A stretch of 64,000 nucleotides of DNA from Pseudoalteromonas piscicida (GCF_000238315.3 NZ_CP011924.1:1466501-1530500), one strand, 5' to 3'. Positions 1 to 8,891 are shown, numbered from the stretch's first letter. Program-made: numbers and translations. The notes: generated by a model from the sequence alone, not told the origin.

Positions 1-27
1 CTATTTCACTTAATTAAGGAGCACTTG

Positions 28-870
28 ATGGAACTGATTTCCAGCAACAAAGTATCCGGCGGTTGGCATAAGCGCTACACACATACCAGCCAGTCGACGC
101 AGTGTGAAATGACCTTCGCCATTTTTTTACCTGAAATCGTCAATGAGGGACAACAAGTCCCAGTTTTATATTGGCTCTCAGGGTTAACCTGCAGCGATGA
201 AAACTTCATGCAAAAAGCAGGTGCGTTTAAAAAAGCCAACGAGCTTGGCATCGCGATTGTCGCACCAGATACAAGCCCGCGTGGAGAAGGCGTTGCAGAC
301 GACGAAAATGGTGCTTATGACTTTGGTCTAGGTGCGGGGTTTTACGTCAATGCGACACAGGCGCCGTATAGTCAACATTATCAAATGTATGACTACGTGA
401 CAGAAGAGCTGCCTCAGTTAATCGAAACGCACTTCCCTGTTAGCCCACAAAAAGCTATTAGTGGTCACTCCATGGGTGGGCATGGTGCGTTAATTATTGG
501 GCTTAGAAACCCTGATGCCTATACGAGTATCTCTGCGTTTAGCCCAATCGTTAACCCAAGTAACTGTCCCTGGGGTCAAAAAGCGCTAACAGGATATTTA
601 GGGGACGACAAACAGTGTTGGCAACAATATGACGCGACCGAACTATTGTCGCACTATGTTAGTCCAACAAAACGTCCGATACTCATTGAGCAAGGTTCAA
701 GTGACCAGTTTTTAGACGAGCAGCTAAAGCCTTGGTTATTCGAACAAGCTGCAGAAAAAGCAGGCTACCCTATCACGCTAAACATGCATGAAGGTTACGA
801 TCATAGCTATTTCTTTATCTCGAGCTTTATTGAAAATCATCTTGAGTTTCATGCTAACTATATGAGGTGA
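28..870 (+). CDS. fghA: S-formylglutathione hydrolase
   Basis: Esterase of the glutathione-dependent formaldehyde detoxification pathway; it hydrolyses S-formylglutathione to formate and glutathione in the cytosol. The 280-residue length is normal for the esterase D family. The nucleophile serine lies in GHSMGGHG (about residue 148), with an Asp in SSDQF (about 224) and a His in GYDHSYFF (about 259) completing the triad. I chose the ATG at 28 because an AAGGA ribosome site ends 7 bases before it; an in-frame TTG at 25 is less likely. Its usual partner, glutathione-dependent formaldehyde dehydrogenase, would lie upstream outside the window. High confidence in function. Confidence 0.95.
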   Translation: MELISSNKVSGGWHKRYTHTSQSTQCEMTFAIFLPEIVNEGQQVPVLYWLSGLTCSDENFMQKAGAFKKANELGIAIVAPDTSPRGEGVADDENGAYDFGLGAGFYVNATQAPYSQHYQMYDYVTEELPQLIETHFPVSPQKAISGHSMGGHGALIIGLRNPDAYTSISAFSPIVNPSNCPWGQKALTGYLGDDKQCWQQYDATELLSHYVSPTKRPILIEQGSSDQFLDEQLKPWLFEQAAEKAGYPITLNMHEGYDHSYFFISSFIENHLEFHANYMR

Positions 871-916
871 GCCTGACTGCCGTTTGCGCATTTCAAGCAC
901 TAAGCTAAAAATAAAA

Positions 917-939
917 AAGGCGTACTCCCTGTACGCCTT
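917..939 (-). terminator. Intrinsic terminator, best oriented for leftward transcription
   Basis: Perfect 9-bp stem AAGGCGTAC/GTACGCCTT with a 5-base loop. On the minus strand it is followed by a run of T, so it suits the ketoacyl synthase gene that ends at 1237; the plus-strand side lacks a T run, although it may also stop fghA transcripts. The MITE-like element at 955-1217 now separates this terminator from the leftward gene. Confidence 0.75.
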
Positions 940-954
940 GCTTGCTTAACATTA

Positions 955-1217
955 GGGCCTGTTTATCTTTCAAGTTTGTTTTTGCAGCAGTTTGATTGGT
1001 ATTTATACAAGGCAGAGCCTGCGTAGCATAGTTGTTCTATGTGAGTCAGGCGAGAACACAGTAGAAATGCCAAGCAATCGCTGCCCTTTGGGTTCACCTG
1101 AGTGCGCTTTGTTCATTGTTGCTCAACTTTTGTCTAGATTACTAGGCGGCAAGTCGAGCGCCGCGACCAAAACACACTCAGGAGAACAAAAATCAAACAG
1201 CAAAGGTCAACAGGCCC
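955..1217. mobile_element. MITE-like element, copy A (263 bp, TA-flanked)
   Basis: Non-coding element with terminal inverted repeats: the left end begins GGGCCTGTT and the right end finishes AACAGGCCC, the similarity continuing about 18 bases inward. Both ends abut TA (953-954 and 1218-1219), the target duplication made by IS630/Tc1-mariner transposases. Copy B at 60399-60911 shares most of its sequence. The right half contains a further imperfect inverted repeat (CCTGAGTG near 1097 and CACTCAGG near 1175). It holds no transposase. A small frame runs through it but is merely a by-product of the element. It sits in the convergent space between fghA and the ketoacyl synthase gene. Confidence 0.8.
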
Positions 1218-1236
1218 TATTCTTTGTATCAAATCA

Positions 1237-3135
1237 TCAGATTAAATCGCCGTATGGATTCGTTGGACAAAGCTGTATGCTTTGCTCGAACCCAGGAATG
1301 GCTAACTCTTGCTGACTTAAATTCAATTCAGACTCATCAATCATGCCATTGCCAAAACGATAAATCAGCTCGTATTGGCCATAATCGGCCGCTTGCTGAT
1401 ATGCAATTTGTCTTTGTGTTGTAATCGCAAGTTGTTGCTCGTAACTTGCAAACTCAGCTTGGCTATAACGCTTGCTTAGTAGCTGCTTCGTAAGATTTGG
1501 AGAAAGTACTGTTGCTGTTGCATTGTTACCACCAAAGCCCTTTGAATTTATAAAGGCGATATCCATTGGCTCGCACTCATAGTGCTCGGTACGAATATCT
1601 AAATGCTCGGCGTGAACATCCTCTGCTACTGCATTGATTGTAGTGATCCCAGGCATAATATTGTATTCAAACACCCCAAGTGCCATCGCTAGCTGATCGC
1701 CAGATGCCGGCGCGATGGTATGACCAACATAGGCTTTTGGCGCCGCCACTTTCCAACCATTAATCGCAAAGGTTTCTGCAATTTTGTGGTAGATGAGCGA
1801 CTCTGTAACCCGGTTTTGTGGTGTACTTGAGCCATGTGCCAAAATAAAGCTGCGTTTCACTAACGCCTCGGTGCCTGCGATTTGCTGAGCCAGTGCGACC
1901 GATTTTGCCATGGTAATATAATTACCAGGTCCGGGTGCCGTAATCGACTTTTTCACGCCGTCTGCGTTGACATATACATCGGCCACAGAACCCATAATCT
2001 GCGCGCCAAGCTCAAGTGTTAAGGCGTCATCCATCAAAATCGCCACTTGTGCCCCTTCACCAATTGTAAAGCCACAGTTTTCACCAAAAGGACGACTTGT
2101 TTTGCGATAATCTACACACTCAGTATCATCAAGTTTACGCAAGCCTTCTTCATTTGCGAGTGCGCCCATATTACCGAAGCCTTCGATGATCTCTGGTGTA
2201 ATAGCACACTCAACACTGGCTACAATCGCCACTCGAGTACGCCCAGCCTGAATATCATTCACTGCAGCGCGAAGGTTATATAGAAACGTTGCACAGGCAC
2301 CTGATGTCGTAAACGTTGTGCCAACGCTGCCCGTAACATAAGCATTGATAAAGTCAGTGGACATGGTATTGAGTCCTAGCGCCAACTGCTTAGTGCTTAC
2401 TCGGTCGCCACGTAAACGACTGCGTACTAATCCACCTAAGCCCTCATCATTCATTTGCCCAGCCACAGAGGCGGAGTAAGTGCCGATTTGGTCAGGTCGT
2501 ACACTGTTCATTACCTTGTCCCACTCAAGACCCGTTGAGCGGATAGCATCGGTTGCAGCGAAAATAGTTGCCTGAAGGCCGCGTGGTTGGTAACGGCTGT
2601 TATACATAAGTGACGGCTCAAAGCCTGTTGGTAATTGACCTGCGGCTTTAATTGGGTTGTCTCTGAAGCTATCGTGCTTAACTTCAATCTGCTCCGCAAT
2701 GGTTACTTCAACCGTTTTTGGATCAAGCTCAATCACTTGCCAAGCTGCAGGAACTGGCTCTGGTAAGTCACGCTTACGACAACTGAATACTATCTTGCTG
2801 TCATCATTTGCTTTCATTGTGAGCTTTTGCTGCCAAGGAGTCGCATCTACATCAAAATGGTTTTTTTCGATTTTACGGATCAACGTTCCCGCTAAGATTT
2901 GCTCACCAAAACGCGACTCAATCTCCACCTCTTGAACGACTTGGTCGTTTTGGTCAATCAGCTGACCATCTTCATACCGCACTAAGTTCATTAAACTCGC
3001 AAGGCCCAAATAGGTCTCTTGTCGGTCTTTAGCATTTAGCTTATCAAGTACAATACGTTTGTAGCCTTGATGGAAAGAGGTGCGCCCCGCGGCGTTAATA
3101 CCCCCCATTCCTACAATAATTGGCAATGCTGTCAT
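1237..3135 (-). CDS. Long beta-ketoacyl synthase (KAS I/II-type)
   Basis: Condensing enzyme of the thiolase fold, expected to join an acyl and a malonyl thioester. The Cys-His-His set is visible: Cys in SGACATF (about residue 281), His in AHGSSTP (about 433) and His in KAYVGHT (about 472), followed by the GFGGNNA motif. At 632 residues it is about 200 longer than FabB or FabF; the additional part is mostly N-terminal. Start ATG has AGGA six bases upstream. It is divergent from a GlxA-type regulator at 3253 and has no neighbouring acyl carrier protein or ketoreductase, so a housekeeping fatty-acid role is not evident. Family is sure; substrate is unknown. Confidence 0.85.
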   Translation of the reverse strand: MTALPIIVGMGGINAAGRTSFHQGYKRIVLDKLNAKDRQETYLGLASLMNLVRYEDGQLIDQNDQVVQEVEIESRFGEQILAGTLIRKIEKNHFDVDATPWQQKLTMKANDDSKIVFSCRKRDLPEPVPAAWQVIELDPKTVEVTIAEQIEVKHDSFRDNPIKAAGQLPTGFEPSLMYNSRYQPRGLQATIFAATDAIRSTGLEWDKVMNSVRPDQIGTYSASVAGQMNDEGLGGLVRSRLRGDRVSTKQLALGLNTMSTDFINAYVTGSVGTTFTTSGACATFLYNLRAAVNDIQAGRTRVAIVASVECAITPEIIEGFGNMGALANEEGLRKLDDTECVDYRKTSRPFGENCGFTIGEGAQVAILMDDALTLELGAQIMGSVADVYVNADGVKKSITAPGPGNYITMAKSVALAQQIAGTEALVKRSFILAHGSSTPQNRVTESLIYHKIAETFAINGWKVAAPKAYVGHTIAPASGDQLAMALGVFEYNIMPGITTINAVAEDVHAEHLDIRTEHYECEPMDIAFINSKGFGGNNATATVLSPNLTKQLLSKRYSQAEFASYEQQLAITTQRQIAYQQAADYGQYELIYRFGNGMIDESELNLSQQELAIPGFEQSIQLCPTNPYGDLI

Positions 3136-3252
3136 GTCGTTCCTACTTCTGAACTAAGATAATGACTTGATTTTAATTGCATTCGAATTTAAGTTTTTAC
3201 AAAATACGCCACACATAAATCATTTTTCGCCAAACCAAAGAGGTCGGAGCAG

Positions 3253-4245
3253 ATGAAATCCTGTACAAAGGTCGCCATTGTGCTTTACAAGCATATGCTC
3301 GTTACCAGTGTCACCTTACCGCTGGAAATGCTCAAAGCCGGACAAGCCTTTGCTAAAGTGCATCTAAAAAAGGCTTATGTTCCTTTAGAAGTTCTCCTTT
3401 GCAGCAGCCAAGGCGAGGCAGTCAACACCGATAATTACATGACACTTGAGGCACAAAGTGACTTTAGCTCCTTGCCTTTATATGACTACATTATTGTGCC
3501 AAGCATATGGCGAAATCCAAGACCTATTGTAAGACAAAACCAAGCGCTGAGTGAGTCACTTGCCGATGCATGGGGAGCAGGAAGCACACTGATAGGTGTA
3601 GGTACGGGTGTTTGCTTTTTAGCAAGTTCTGGCCTGCTTGACGGGCATTCAGCAACGACCCACTGGCATTTTGCCAAACAATTTTCTCAGCTATATCCCA
3701 ATGTTGAATTAAAACCGGATTACTTTATCACTCAATCAGAGCGGATCTACACTGTAGCCAGCTTAAATGCGCTGGCCGATGTGATTGTTCATATTATTGA
3801 GTTACTGTACGGGATAGAAGCCGCACACCATGTGCAGCAAAACTTCTCTCATGAAATTCGTAAACCGTACGAAGAACAGCGCTATTTAGAGGGTGCTGTT
3901 GACCGTCATGCTGACGAGCAAATTGCTGCAATTCAATTTTGGCTGAAAAATAACGCCGCATCGGAAATCTCTTTACCTGCTGTTGCGGCGCAATTTGATT
4001 TAAGTTATCGCACCTTTAACCGCCGCTTTAAACAAGCAACAGGACAAACTGCCGTTGCCTACTTACAACAGGTGCGTATTGAAATGTGTAAAGAGCTGCT
4101 CGCAAGCAGTAATCTCTCCATTCAAGATATTGCTCTTGCTTCTGGATTTAATTCACAAGGGCAATTAAGCAGAGTATTTAGGCAATTAATGGGAAGATCA
4201 CCAAGCACATATCGGGCAATAGTAAGAAAGAAATTGTTCTCGTAG
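3253..4245 (+). CDS. GlxA family AraC-type transcriptional regulator
   Basis: 330-residue regulator with an N-terminal DJ-1/PfpI-like domain (about residues 5-190) and a C-terminal AraC-type double helix-turn-helix (about 225-328). The N-terminal domain keeps the GTGVCFLA stretch with the cysteine at the nucleophile elbow, though in this family it acts as a sensor rather than an enzyme. The second helix-turn-helix reads as QDIALASGFNSQGQLSRVFR. An AGGTCGGAG-like ribosome site precedes the ATG. Divergent orientation with a 117-bp gap from the long ketoacyl synthase gene suggests it controls that gene; this is inference from position. The stop codon lies inside a short tandem repeat. Confidence 0.88.
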   Translation: MKSCTKVAIVLYKHMLVTSVTLPLEMLKAGQAFAKVHLKKAYVPLEVLLCSSQGEAVNTDNYMTLEAQSDFSSLPLYDYIIVPSIWRNPRPIVRQNQALSESLADAWGAGSTLIGVGTGVCFLASSGLLDGHSATTHWHFAKQFSQLYPNVELKPDYFITQSERIYTVASLNALADVIVHIIELLYGIEAAHHVQQNFSHEIRKPYEEQRYLEGAVDRHADEQIAAIQFWLKNNAASEISLPAVAAQFDLSYRTFNRRFKQATGQTAVAYLQQVRIEMCKELLASSNLSIQDIALASGFNSQGQLSRVFRQLMGRSPSTYRAIVRKKLFS

Positions 4246-4268
4246 CAACTCGTAGCAACTCGTAGCAA
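4239..4268. repeat. 10-bp tandem repeat, three units
   Basis: Three exact copies of CTCGTAGCAA at 4239-4248, 4249-4258 and 4259-4268. The TAG stop of the upstream AraC-type regulator lies in the first unit. The last unit together with the following AACGAG can form a small 5-bp hairpin. Copy-number change would not alter the protein because the stop is in the first unit. Confidence 0.85.
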
Positions 4269-4285
4269 AACGAGAGTAAACCACT

Positions 4286-4762
4286 CTACAGTATTTGCAT
4301 CACGGTTAACGTTTGCTGTTGGCCGTTGAAGAAAAACGAAATATCTTCGTCTACCGTTAACCCCTTTAGCCGCTTGCCAAGAGGCGCATCAAACGTTAAC
4401 ACCAACACAGGTATTTCTTTATATTGGATTTTTAGCCCGCCTTCGCAAGGCGCAAAATAGAACCAATGACAGTTGCCCTGCTCGTCTTCAATTTCAACTA
4501 GTGCGTTATGTGCAATTGTATTGCTCACAGCTAGAGCCAACTGATTCAATATTGTTTGTTTTGCCAAATGCATGGCATCAACGCGCTCACTTTGCCCTTC
4601 TGCTAGGTAGCCATACTCGATACTCAACGAGTCGTATTGTGTTTCAGCAGCACTTTGCTCGTGAGTCGCGTCAGCACGAGCACTGTTTGCCGCTTCAGTG
4701 GCTTCAATCAGCTTTTGTTCAAGTGCAAACTTGAGATATTCGATAAAAACAGATTTATTCAT
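4286..4762 (-). CDS. GreA/GreB-like transcription elongation factor paralogue
   Basis: 158 residues, the same length as GreA. The N-terminal half (about 1-80) is a charged, alanine-rich region expected to form the coiled-coil hairpin that enters the RNA polymerase secondary channel; acidic residues lie near the predicted tip (AAETQYDSL). The C-terminal half ends with an FKBP-like Gre domain recognisable by DAPLGKRLKGLTVDEDISF. True GreA and GreB are normally encoded elsewhere, so this is probably an accessory Gre-family protein. Its ATG overlaps the stop of the lipoprotein gene by four bases (ATGA), indicating translational coupling. Whether it stimulates transcript cleavage cannot be told from sequence. 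Confidence 0.75.
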   Translation of the reverse strand: MNKSVFIEYLKFALEQKLIEATEAANSARADATHEQSAAETQYDSLSIEYGYLAEGQSERVDAMHLAKQTILNQLALAVSNTIAHNALVEIEDEQGNCHWFYFAPCEGGLKIQYKEIPVLVLTFDAPLGKRLKGLTVDEDISFFFNGQQQTLTVMQIL

Positions 4763-5193
4763 TGGTAGTTTACAGCTATTGGATGACTGGTAGTAACAGA
4801 CTGGCCGTTAACGGTTAGCGCCAAACGTAAAATCCAACGCATCGATTTATCCGTGCAAACACCGACCATGGTTTTTGCTATCAGTGTGTTTTTGTCAAAG
4901 AACACGGGAATTCTCCCCATGTTCATATTTTCTCCCTCAAGCCATGCCGAAACGACCTCTACTTTAGTCGCACTTTTTAGCCCAATGGTAAATTCTGTTT
5001 CAGGTTGAACCTGCTTTGAGCCTAGATAAATCTGCACTTGTGGAGTTAAATCACAGGGCGTTGAAAAATTACAGACATTTCTTGTTACTGAACTTTCACT
5101 TTTTTCTGAACTTTCATGTATAATAATAGTCGGGTCTGAACAGGCCACGAGGAAAACACCTAGCAACCCGATTGTTAATTGCTTTGCAATCAT
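4759..5193 (-). CDS. Putative lipoprotein of unknown function
   Basis: 144 residues from the ATG at 5193. It begins MIAKQLTIGLLGVFLVACSD: a charged start, a hydrophobic core and a lipobox with the cysteine at about residue 18. The mature part has four more cysteines and a predicted beta-rich body, but I recognise no domain. An upstream in-frame start would add 56 residues in front of the signal sequence, which is why the internal ATG is preferred; no strong ribosome site marks either. It overlaps the following Gre-like gene by four bases, so the two are probably one transcript. It is divergent from ccoN. Confidence 0.6.
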   Translation of the reverse strand: MIAKQLTIGLLGVFLVACSDPTIIIHESSEKSESSVTRNVCNFSTPCDLTPQVQIYLGSKQVQPETEFTIGLKSATKVEVVSAWLEGENMNMGRIPVFFDKNTLIAKTMVGVCTDKSMRWILRLALTVNGQSVTTSHPIAVNYQ

Positions 5194-5499
5194 GAGGGAT
5201 TTACCGTCACTTCTGAATCCTGCGCAGTGTACGCAAGTTTCAGGGCAAATGCTAGGTTGCTTAAGAAGCGAACAAAAAGCGCGTGAAAACTTGATTGATG
5301 TCATAATTTTAGGCGTTTTAGGTATCTTTTCATAAGCAAAAAAATTATCATTTCCTCGCAAAAATAAAGGTTTCTCGGGCTGGTTAGGTTTTCACTCATC
5401 TTTTGAGTTAAAACATGACGGGCTTGAAGAAATATAACTAGGGCCTGTAATTCAGGTAATTCATTTCTAATCGCAATAAATTGCAGCGGAATCCAGAAA
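5194..5499. promoter_or_regulatory. Divergent promoter region upstream of ccoN
   Basis: 306-bp non-coding stretch between the lipoprotein gene and ccoN. It holds one partial FNR-like site, TTGAT-TGAT-GTCAT at 5291-5304, matching 8 of 10 consensus positions, about 200 bases before ccoN. Oxygen control by Fnr is established for cbb3 operons in relatives; this particular site is only a candidate. TAGGGCCTGT at 5439-5448 resembles the first bases of the MITE end but is not followed by further similarity. Confidence 0.4.
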
Positions 5500-6933
5500 A
5501 TGAGCCAAACAGTAGCATCACAAACTGAGTACAATTATAAAGTTGTACGCCAATTCGCTATCATGACAGTGATTTGGGGCATTGTTGGCATGGGTGTAGG
5601 TGTATTTATCGCAGCGCAACTTGCGTGGCCTGCGTTAAACTTCGACATTCCATGGTTAACTTACTCTAGACTTCGTCCGTTACACACGAACGCAGTAATC
5701 TTTGCATTTGGTACAAGTGCACTATTTGCAACCTCTTACTATGTTGTTCAGCGCACGTGTCAAACGCGCCTGTTCTCTGACAAACTTGCCGCATTTACCT
5801 TCTGGGGTTGGCAAGCCATCATCGTATCTGCGGCTATCACGCTTCCTCTAGGTATTACTTCTTCAAAAGAATACGCTGAACTAGAGTGGCCGATTGATAT
5901 CGCAATCGCGGTAGTATGGGTTACTTATGCTGTAGTATTCTTTGGTACTCTTATCAAGCGTAAAGTGTCACACATCTATGTAGCAAACTGGTTCTACGCT
6001 GGTTTCATTATCACTGTTGCAGTGCTTCACATTGTAAACAGTATGGCTATTCCTGTATCACTTACTAAATCTTATTCAATCTACGCAGGTGCAGTAGATG
6101 CGATGGTTCAGTGGTGGTATGGTCACAACGCAGTAGGTTTCCTACTTACCGCTGGTTTCTTAGGTATGATGTACTACTTCGTACCAAAACAAGCAGGTCG
6201 TCCAGTTTACTCTTACCGTCTATCGGTTGTTCACTTCTGGGCACTTGTTTCTCTATATATTTGGGCAGGTCCTCACCACCTTCACTACACAGCACTACCT
6301 GACTGGACACAGTCTCTAGGTATGGTGATGTCAGTTATCCTATTCGTTCCTTCTTGGGGCGGTATGATCAACGGTATCATGACGCTGTCTGGCGCTTGGC
6401 ACAAACTACGTACTGACCCTGTACTGCGTTTCTTAGTTGTATCTCTATCGTTCTACGGTATGTCTACGTTTGAAGGCCCAATGATGGCTATTAAGTCTGT
6501 AAATGCGCTTTCACACTACACAGACTGGACAGTAGGTCACGTACACTCTGGTGCTCTAGGTTGGGTTGCGATGATTTCTATCGGTGCAATTTACCACCTA
6601 ATCCCAGCTCTATTTGGTCACGGTAACATGTACAGCATAAAGCTAGTTAACACGCATTTCTGGCTACACACAGTAGGTGTTGTGCTTTATATCGTTGCAA
6701 TGTGGATCTCTGGTGTTATGCAAGGCCTAATGTGGCGCGCAGTAAATGCTGACGGTACATTAATGTATAGCTTTGTTCAGTCACTAGAAGCTTCTAAGCC
6801 TTTCTATATCATGCGATTCCTAGGCGGTGTATTCATCGTAGTTGGAATGCTGGTAATGGCTTACAACGTATTCCGTACGGTTACTGCAAAAAGTGGTCAA
6901 CTTGCCACTGATGCAAACCCGCAAGTGGCTTAA
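5500..6933 (+). CDS. ccoN: cbb3-type cytochrome c oxidase subunit I
   Basis: Catalytic subunit of the high-affinity cbb3 terminal oxidase in the inner membrane; it reduces oxygen at a heme b3-CuB centre and pumps protons. 477 residues with about 12 membrane segments. The expected metal ligands are visible: His in LRPLHTNA for low-spin heme, the YGHN motif and the AGPHHLHY pair for CuB, and [10 protein letters not shown] near the C-terminal third. First gene of ccoNOQP; ccoO follows after 12 bases. Expression is probably raised under low oxygen through Fnr, which is encoded 6 kb downstream. Confidence 0.97.
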   Translation: MSQTVASQTEYNYKVVRQFAIMTVIWGIVGMGVGVFIAAQLAWPALNFDIPWLTYSRLRPLHTNAVIFAFGTSALFATSYYVVQRTCQTRLFSDKLAAFTFWGWQAIIVSAAITLPLGITSSKEYAELEWPIDIAIAVVWVTYAVVFFGTLIKRKVSHIYVANWFYAGFIITVAVLHIVNSMAIPVSLTKSYSIYAGAVDAMVQWWYGHNAVGFLLTAGFLGMMYYFVPKQAGRPVYSYRLSVVHFWALVSLYIWAGPHHLHYTALPDWTQSLGMVMSVILFVPSWGGMINGIMTLSGAWHKLRTDPVLRFLVVSLSFYGMSTFEGPMMAIKSVNALSHYTDWTVGHVHSGALGWVAMISIGAIYHLIPALFGHGNMYSIKLVNTHFWLHTVGVVLYIVAMWISGVMQGLMWRAVNADGTLMYSFVQSLEASKPFYIMRFLGGVFIVVGMLVMAYNVFRTVTAKSGQLATDANPQVA

Positions 6934-6945
6934 GGGGTATTGAGT

Positions 6946-7620
6946 ATGAGCAACAATAACTCAACAAACAAACACGAAATCGTTGAAAAGAACGTTGGCC
7001 TGATGGCTATCTTAACGGTATTCGCAATTAGCTTCGGTGCACTAGTCGAAATTACTCCACTAATGTTCCAAAAAGATACCACTCAGCCAGTAGAAGGCTT
7101 ACGCCCGCTGACCGCGCTTGAAATGGAAGGTCGTGATATCTTCGTACGCGAAGGTTGTTACAACTGTCACTCACAGATGGTTCGTCCATTCCGTGATGAA
7201 GTTGAGCGCTACGGTCACTACTCTGTAGCCGGTGAGTCGGTATGGGATCACCCATTCCAGTGGGGTTCTAAGCGTACAGGTCCAGATTTGGCTCGTGTTG
7301 GTCAGCGTTATTCTGACGACTGGCACTATGCGCACTTAATGGATCCTCGCTCGGTGGTACCTGAGTCAAACATGCCAGGCTACCCTTGGCTTGATAGCAC
7401 TAAAGTAGATACCACTTATACTCTGAAAAAATTACAAGTGTTCCGTGATGCATTTGGTATTGATAAGTCGTCAGACCGCTACAATGGCAAAGGCTACGGT
7501 GATGATGCTGAACTACAAGCGCAAGTGGATGAAATCCACGCGATGAACGGTGGCGAAGGTGCAACAGAAATGCAAGCACTTATCGCTTACTTACAACAAC
7601 TTGGCACACATTTGAAGTAA
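6946..7620 (+). CDS. ccoO: cbb3-type cytochrome c oxidase subunit II
   Basis: Membrane-anchored mono-heme cytochrome c of the cbb3 oxidase. 224 residues from the ATG at 6946, which follows an AAGGGG ribosome site; a TTG six bases earlier is less likely. One N-terminal membrane segment (about residues 18-40) is followed by the heme c motif CYNCH at about residue 71 and the FixO-type signature SQMVRPF. Methionine ligands are expected in the SNMPGYPW region. It passes electrons from CcoP to CcoN. Confidence 0.97.
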   Translation: MSNNNSTNKHEIVEKNVGLMAILTVFAISFGALVEITPLMFQKDTTQPVEGLRPLTALEMEGRDIFVREGCYNCHSQMVRPFRDEVERYGHYSVAGESVWDHPFQWGSKRTGPDLARVGQRYSDDWHYAHLMDPRSVVPESNMPGYPWLDSTKVDTTYTLKKLQVFRDAFGIDKSSDRYNGKGYGDDAELQAQVDEIHAMNGGEGATEMQALIAYLQQLGTHLK

Positions 7621-7625
7621 TTGTT

Positions 7626-7811
7626 ATGGATTACGGCACATACAGAGGCATTTTGACTCTGGTAATTTTGGTACTGTTTATAGTGATTGTTGTGTGGGCA
7701 TATAGCAAGCGGTCTAAGCGCCGTTTCGACGACGCTGCTAATGCCATTTTTGAAGATGAGAAAAAACATAACAACACTATCTCTAACGAGGAAAAGGAGT
7801 CTGAAAAATGA
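7626..7811 (+). CDS. ccoQ: cbb3-type oxidase small subunit
   Basis: 61-residue single-span protein of the CcoQ/FixQ family. It has one hydrophobic helix (about residues 9-27) followed by the basic SKRSKRRFDDAANAIFEDE stretch typical of the family. It stabilises the assembled oxidase in other bacteria. It sits between ccoO and ccoP and overlaps ccoP by four bases (ATGA), so the two are translationally coupled. Confidence 0.93.
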   Translation: MDYGTYRGILTLVILVLFIVIVVWAYSKRSKRRFDDAANAIFEDEKKHNNTISNEEKESEK

Positions 7812-8773
7812 CTAGCTTTTGGAGTATTTGGGTTATCGTACTAACCCTAGCGTGTCTAGCTCTGATTTTCGGCCTGCTAATTTGGAACCTGAAAAACTAC
7901 ACAGGTGTCAAAGAAGGCGAAAGCTGTGGTCACGAGTTCGACGGAATTGAGGAATTAAATAATCCACTACCAAAGTGGTGGACTTACATGTTCTTCGCGA
8001 CTTTTGTTTGGTCAGTATATTATCTTGCTGCTTACCCAGGTCTTGGTAACTTTAAAGGTTTCTTAAACTGGACGAGCTCTAACCAAGGTATTACTACCTT
8101 GGCAGAGTCTAAGAAAGCAGTCGCTGAAGCACATGAAAATGGCCAGTGGGTACAACTTGATAAAGAAGTTGAAGCTGCTGAAGACCGTTTTGGCCCTATC
8201 TTCCAAGAATTTGCAAAGCAAGACGTACTTGCGCTTGCAAAGAATGAAGAAGCCCTAGAAATCGGACAGCGTTTATTCTCGCAAAACTGTGCTCAGTGTC
8301 ATGGCTCTGACGCTCGTGGTGGCGCAGGCTTCCCTAACCTAACTGATAAAGATTGGTTATATGGTGGCACGCCTGACAAGATCAAAGAAACACTGCTTAA
8401 CGGTCGTGTTGCAGCGATGCCAGCTTGGCAAGATGCACTTGGTGATCAAGGCGTAAAAGAAATGACTGCTTATGTACTAAGCCTTTCTGGACGTACCGTT
8501 AACCAAAAAGATGCTGATGCAGGTAAAGCTAAGTTTGCAATGTGTGCGGCTTGCCATGGTATGGATGGTAAAGGTTCTGTTGCACATAACCTTCCGTTCG
8601 GTGCACCAAACTTAACCGATAATATCTGGCTATACGGTGGTTCTCAACGCGCAGTTGAAGACACACTTCGCCACGGTCGTGCGGGTGTAATGCCAGCATG
8701 GAAAGATATCTTAGGGGAAGATAAAGTACACCTTCTAACAGCGTATGTTTATAGCTTGTCACAAGACCAATAA
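7808..8773 (+). CDS. ccoP: cbb3-type cytochrome c oxidase subunit III (di-heme)
   Basis: Di-heme cytochrome c subunit that receives electrons from soluble cytochromes. 321 residues with two N-terminal membrane helices (about 5-27 and 57-78) and two periplasmic cytochrome c domains, each with a heme motif: CAQCHG near residue 161 and CAACHG near residue 245. Each domain ends with a MPAW methionine-ligand motif. The two domains are clearly repeated copies of each other. Last of the structural genes; a strong terminator follows at 8803. Confidence 0.97.
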   Translation: MTSFWSIWVIVLTLACLALIFGLLIWNLKNYTGVKEGESCGHEFDGIEELNNPLPKWWTYMFFATFVWSVYYLAAYPGLGNFKGFLNWTSSNQGITTLAESKKAVAEAHENGQWVQLDKEVEAAEDRFGPIFQEFAKQDVLALAKNEEALEIGQRLFSQNCAQCHGSDARGGAGFPNLTDKDWLYGGTPDKIKETLLNGRVAAMPAWQDALGDQGVKEMTAYVLSLSGRTVNQKDADAGKAKFAMCAACHGMDGKGSVAHNLPFGAPNLTDNIWLYGGSQRAVEDTLRHGRAGVMPAWKDILGEDKVHLLTAYVYSLSQDQ

Positions 8774-8802
8774 GCTTAGCTTTTAGAACATTATTTGAGA
8801 TC

Positions 8803-8830
8803 AAAAAAGCCTCCATTTGGAGGCTTTTTT
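8803..8830 (+). terminator. Intrinsic terminator after ccoNOQP
   Basis: 12-bp inverted repeat, AAAAAAGCCTCC and its complement around the loop ATTT, followed by two more T. It separates the structural operon from the fixH-ccoI-ccoS maturation genes, which therefore need their own promoter or read-through. Confidence 0.92.
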
Positions 8831-8891
8831 TTAGGTATTTACCGCAACTTACGGTAGAATACGGGCAAGTTTTATAGCCATGTGAGCAACT

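Noticed and set aside
992..1424. Small open frames of 107 and 66 codons that could be called hypothetical proteins
   Set aside because: They run through the MITE-like element and into the antisense of the ketoacyl synthase gene; the same peptide pattern reappears in copy B at 60740-61003, as expected from a repeated non-coding element.
5439..5460. TAGGGCCTGT upstream of ccoN as a MITE remnant
   Set aside because: Only ten bases match the MITE end and there is no second end or further similarity; likely chance.
8791..8808. TTGAGATCAA before fixH as an FNR site
   Set aside because: The two half sites are only two bases apart instead of four, and the sequence partly overlaps the ccoP terminator arm.
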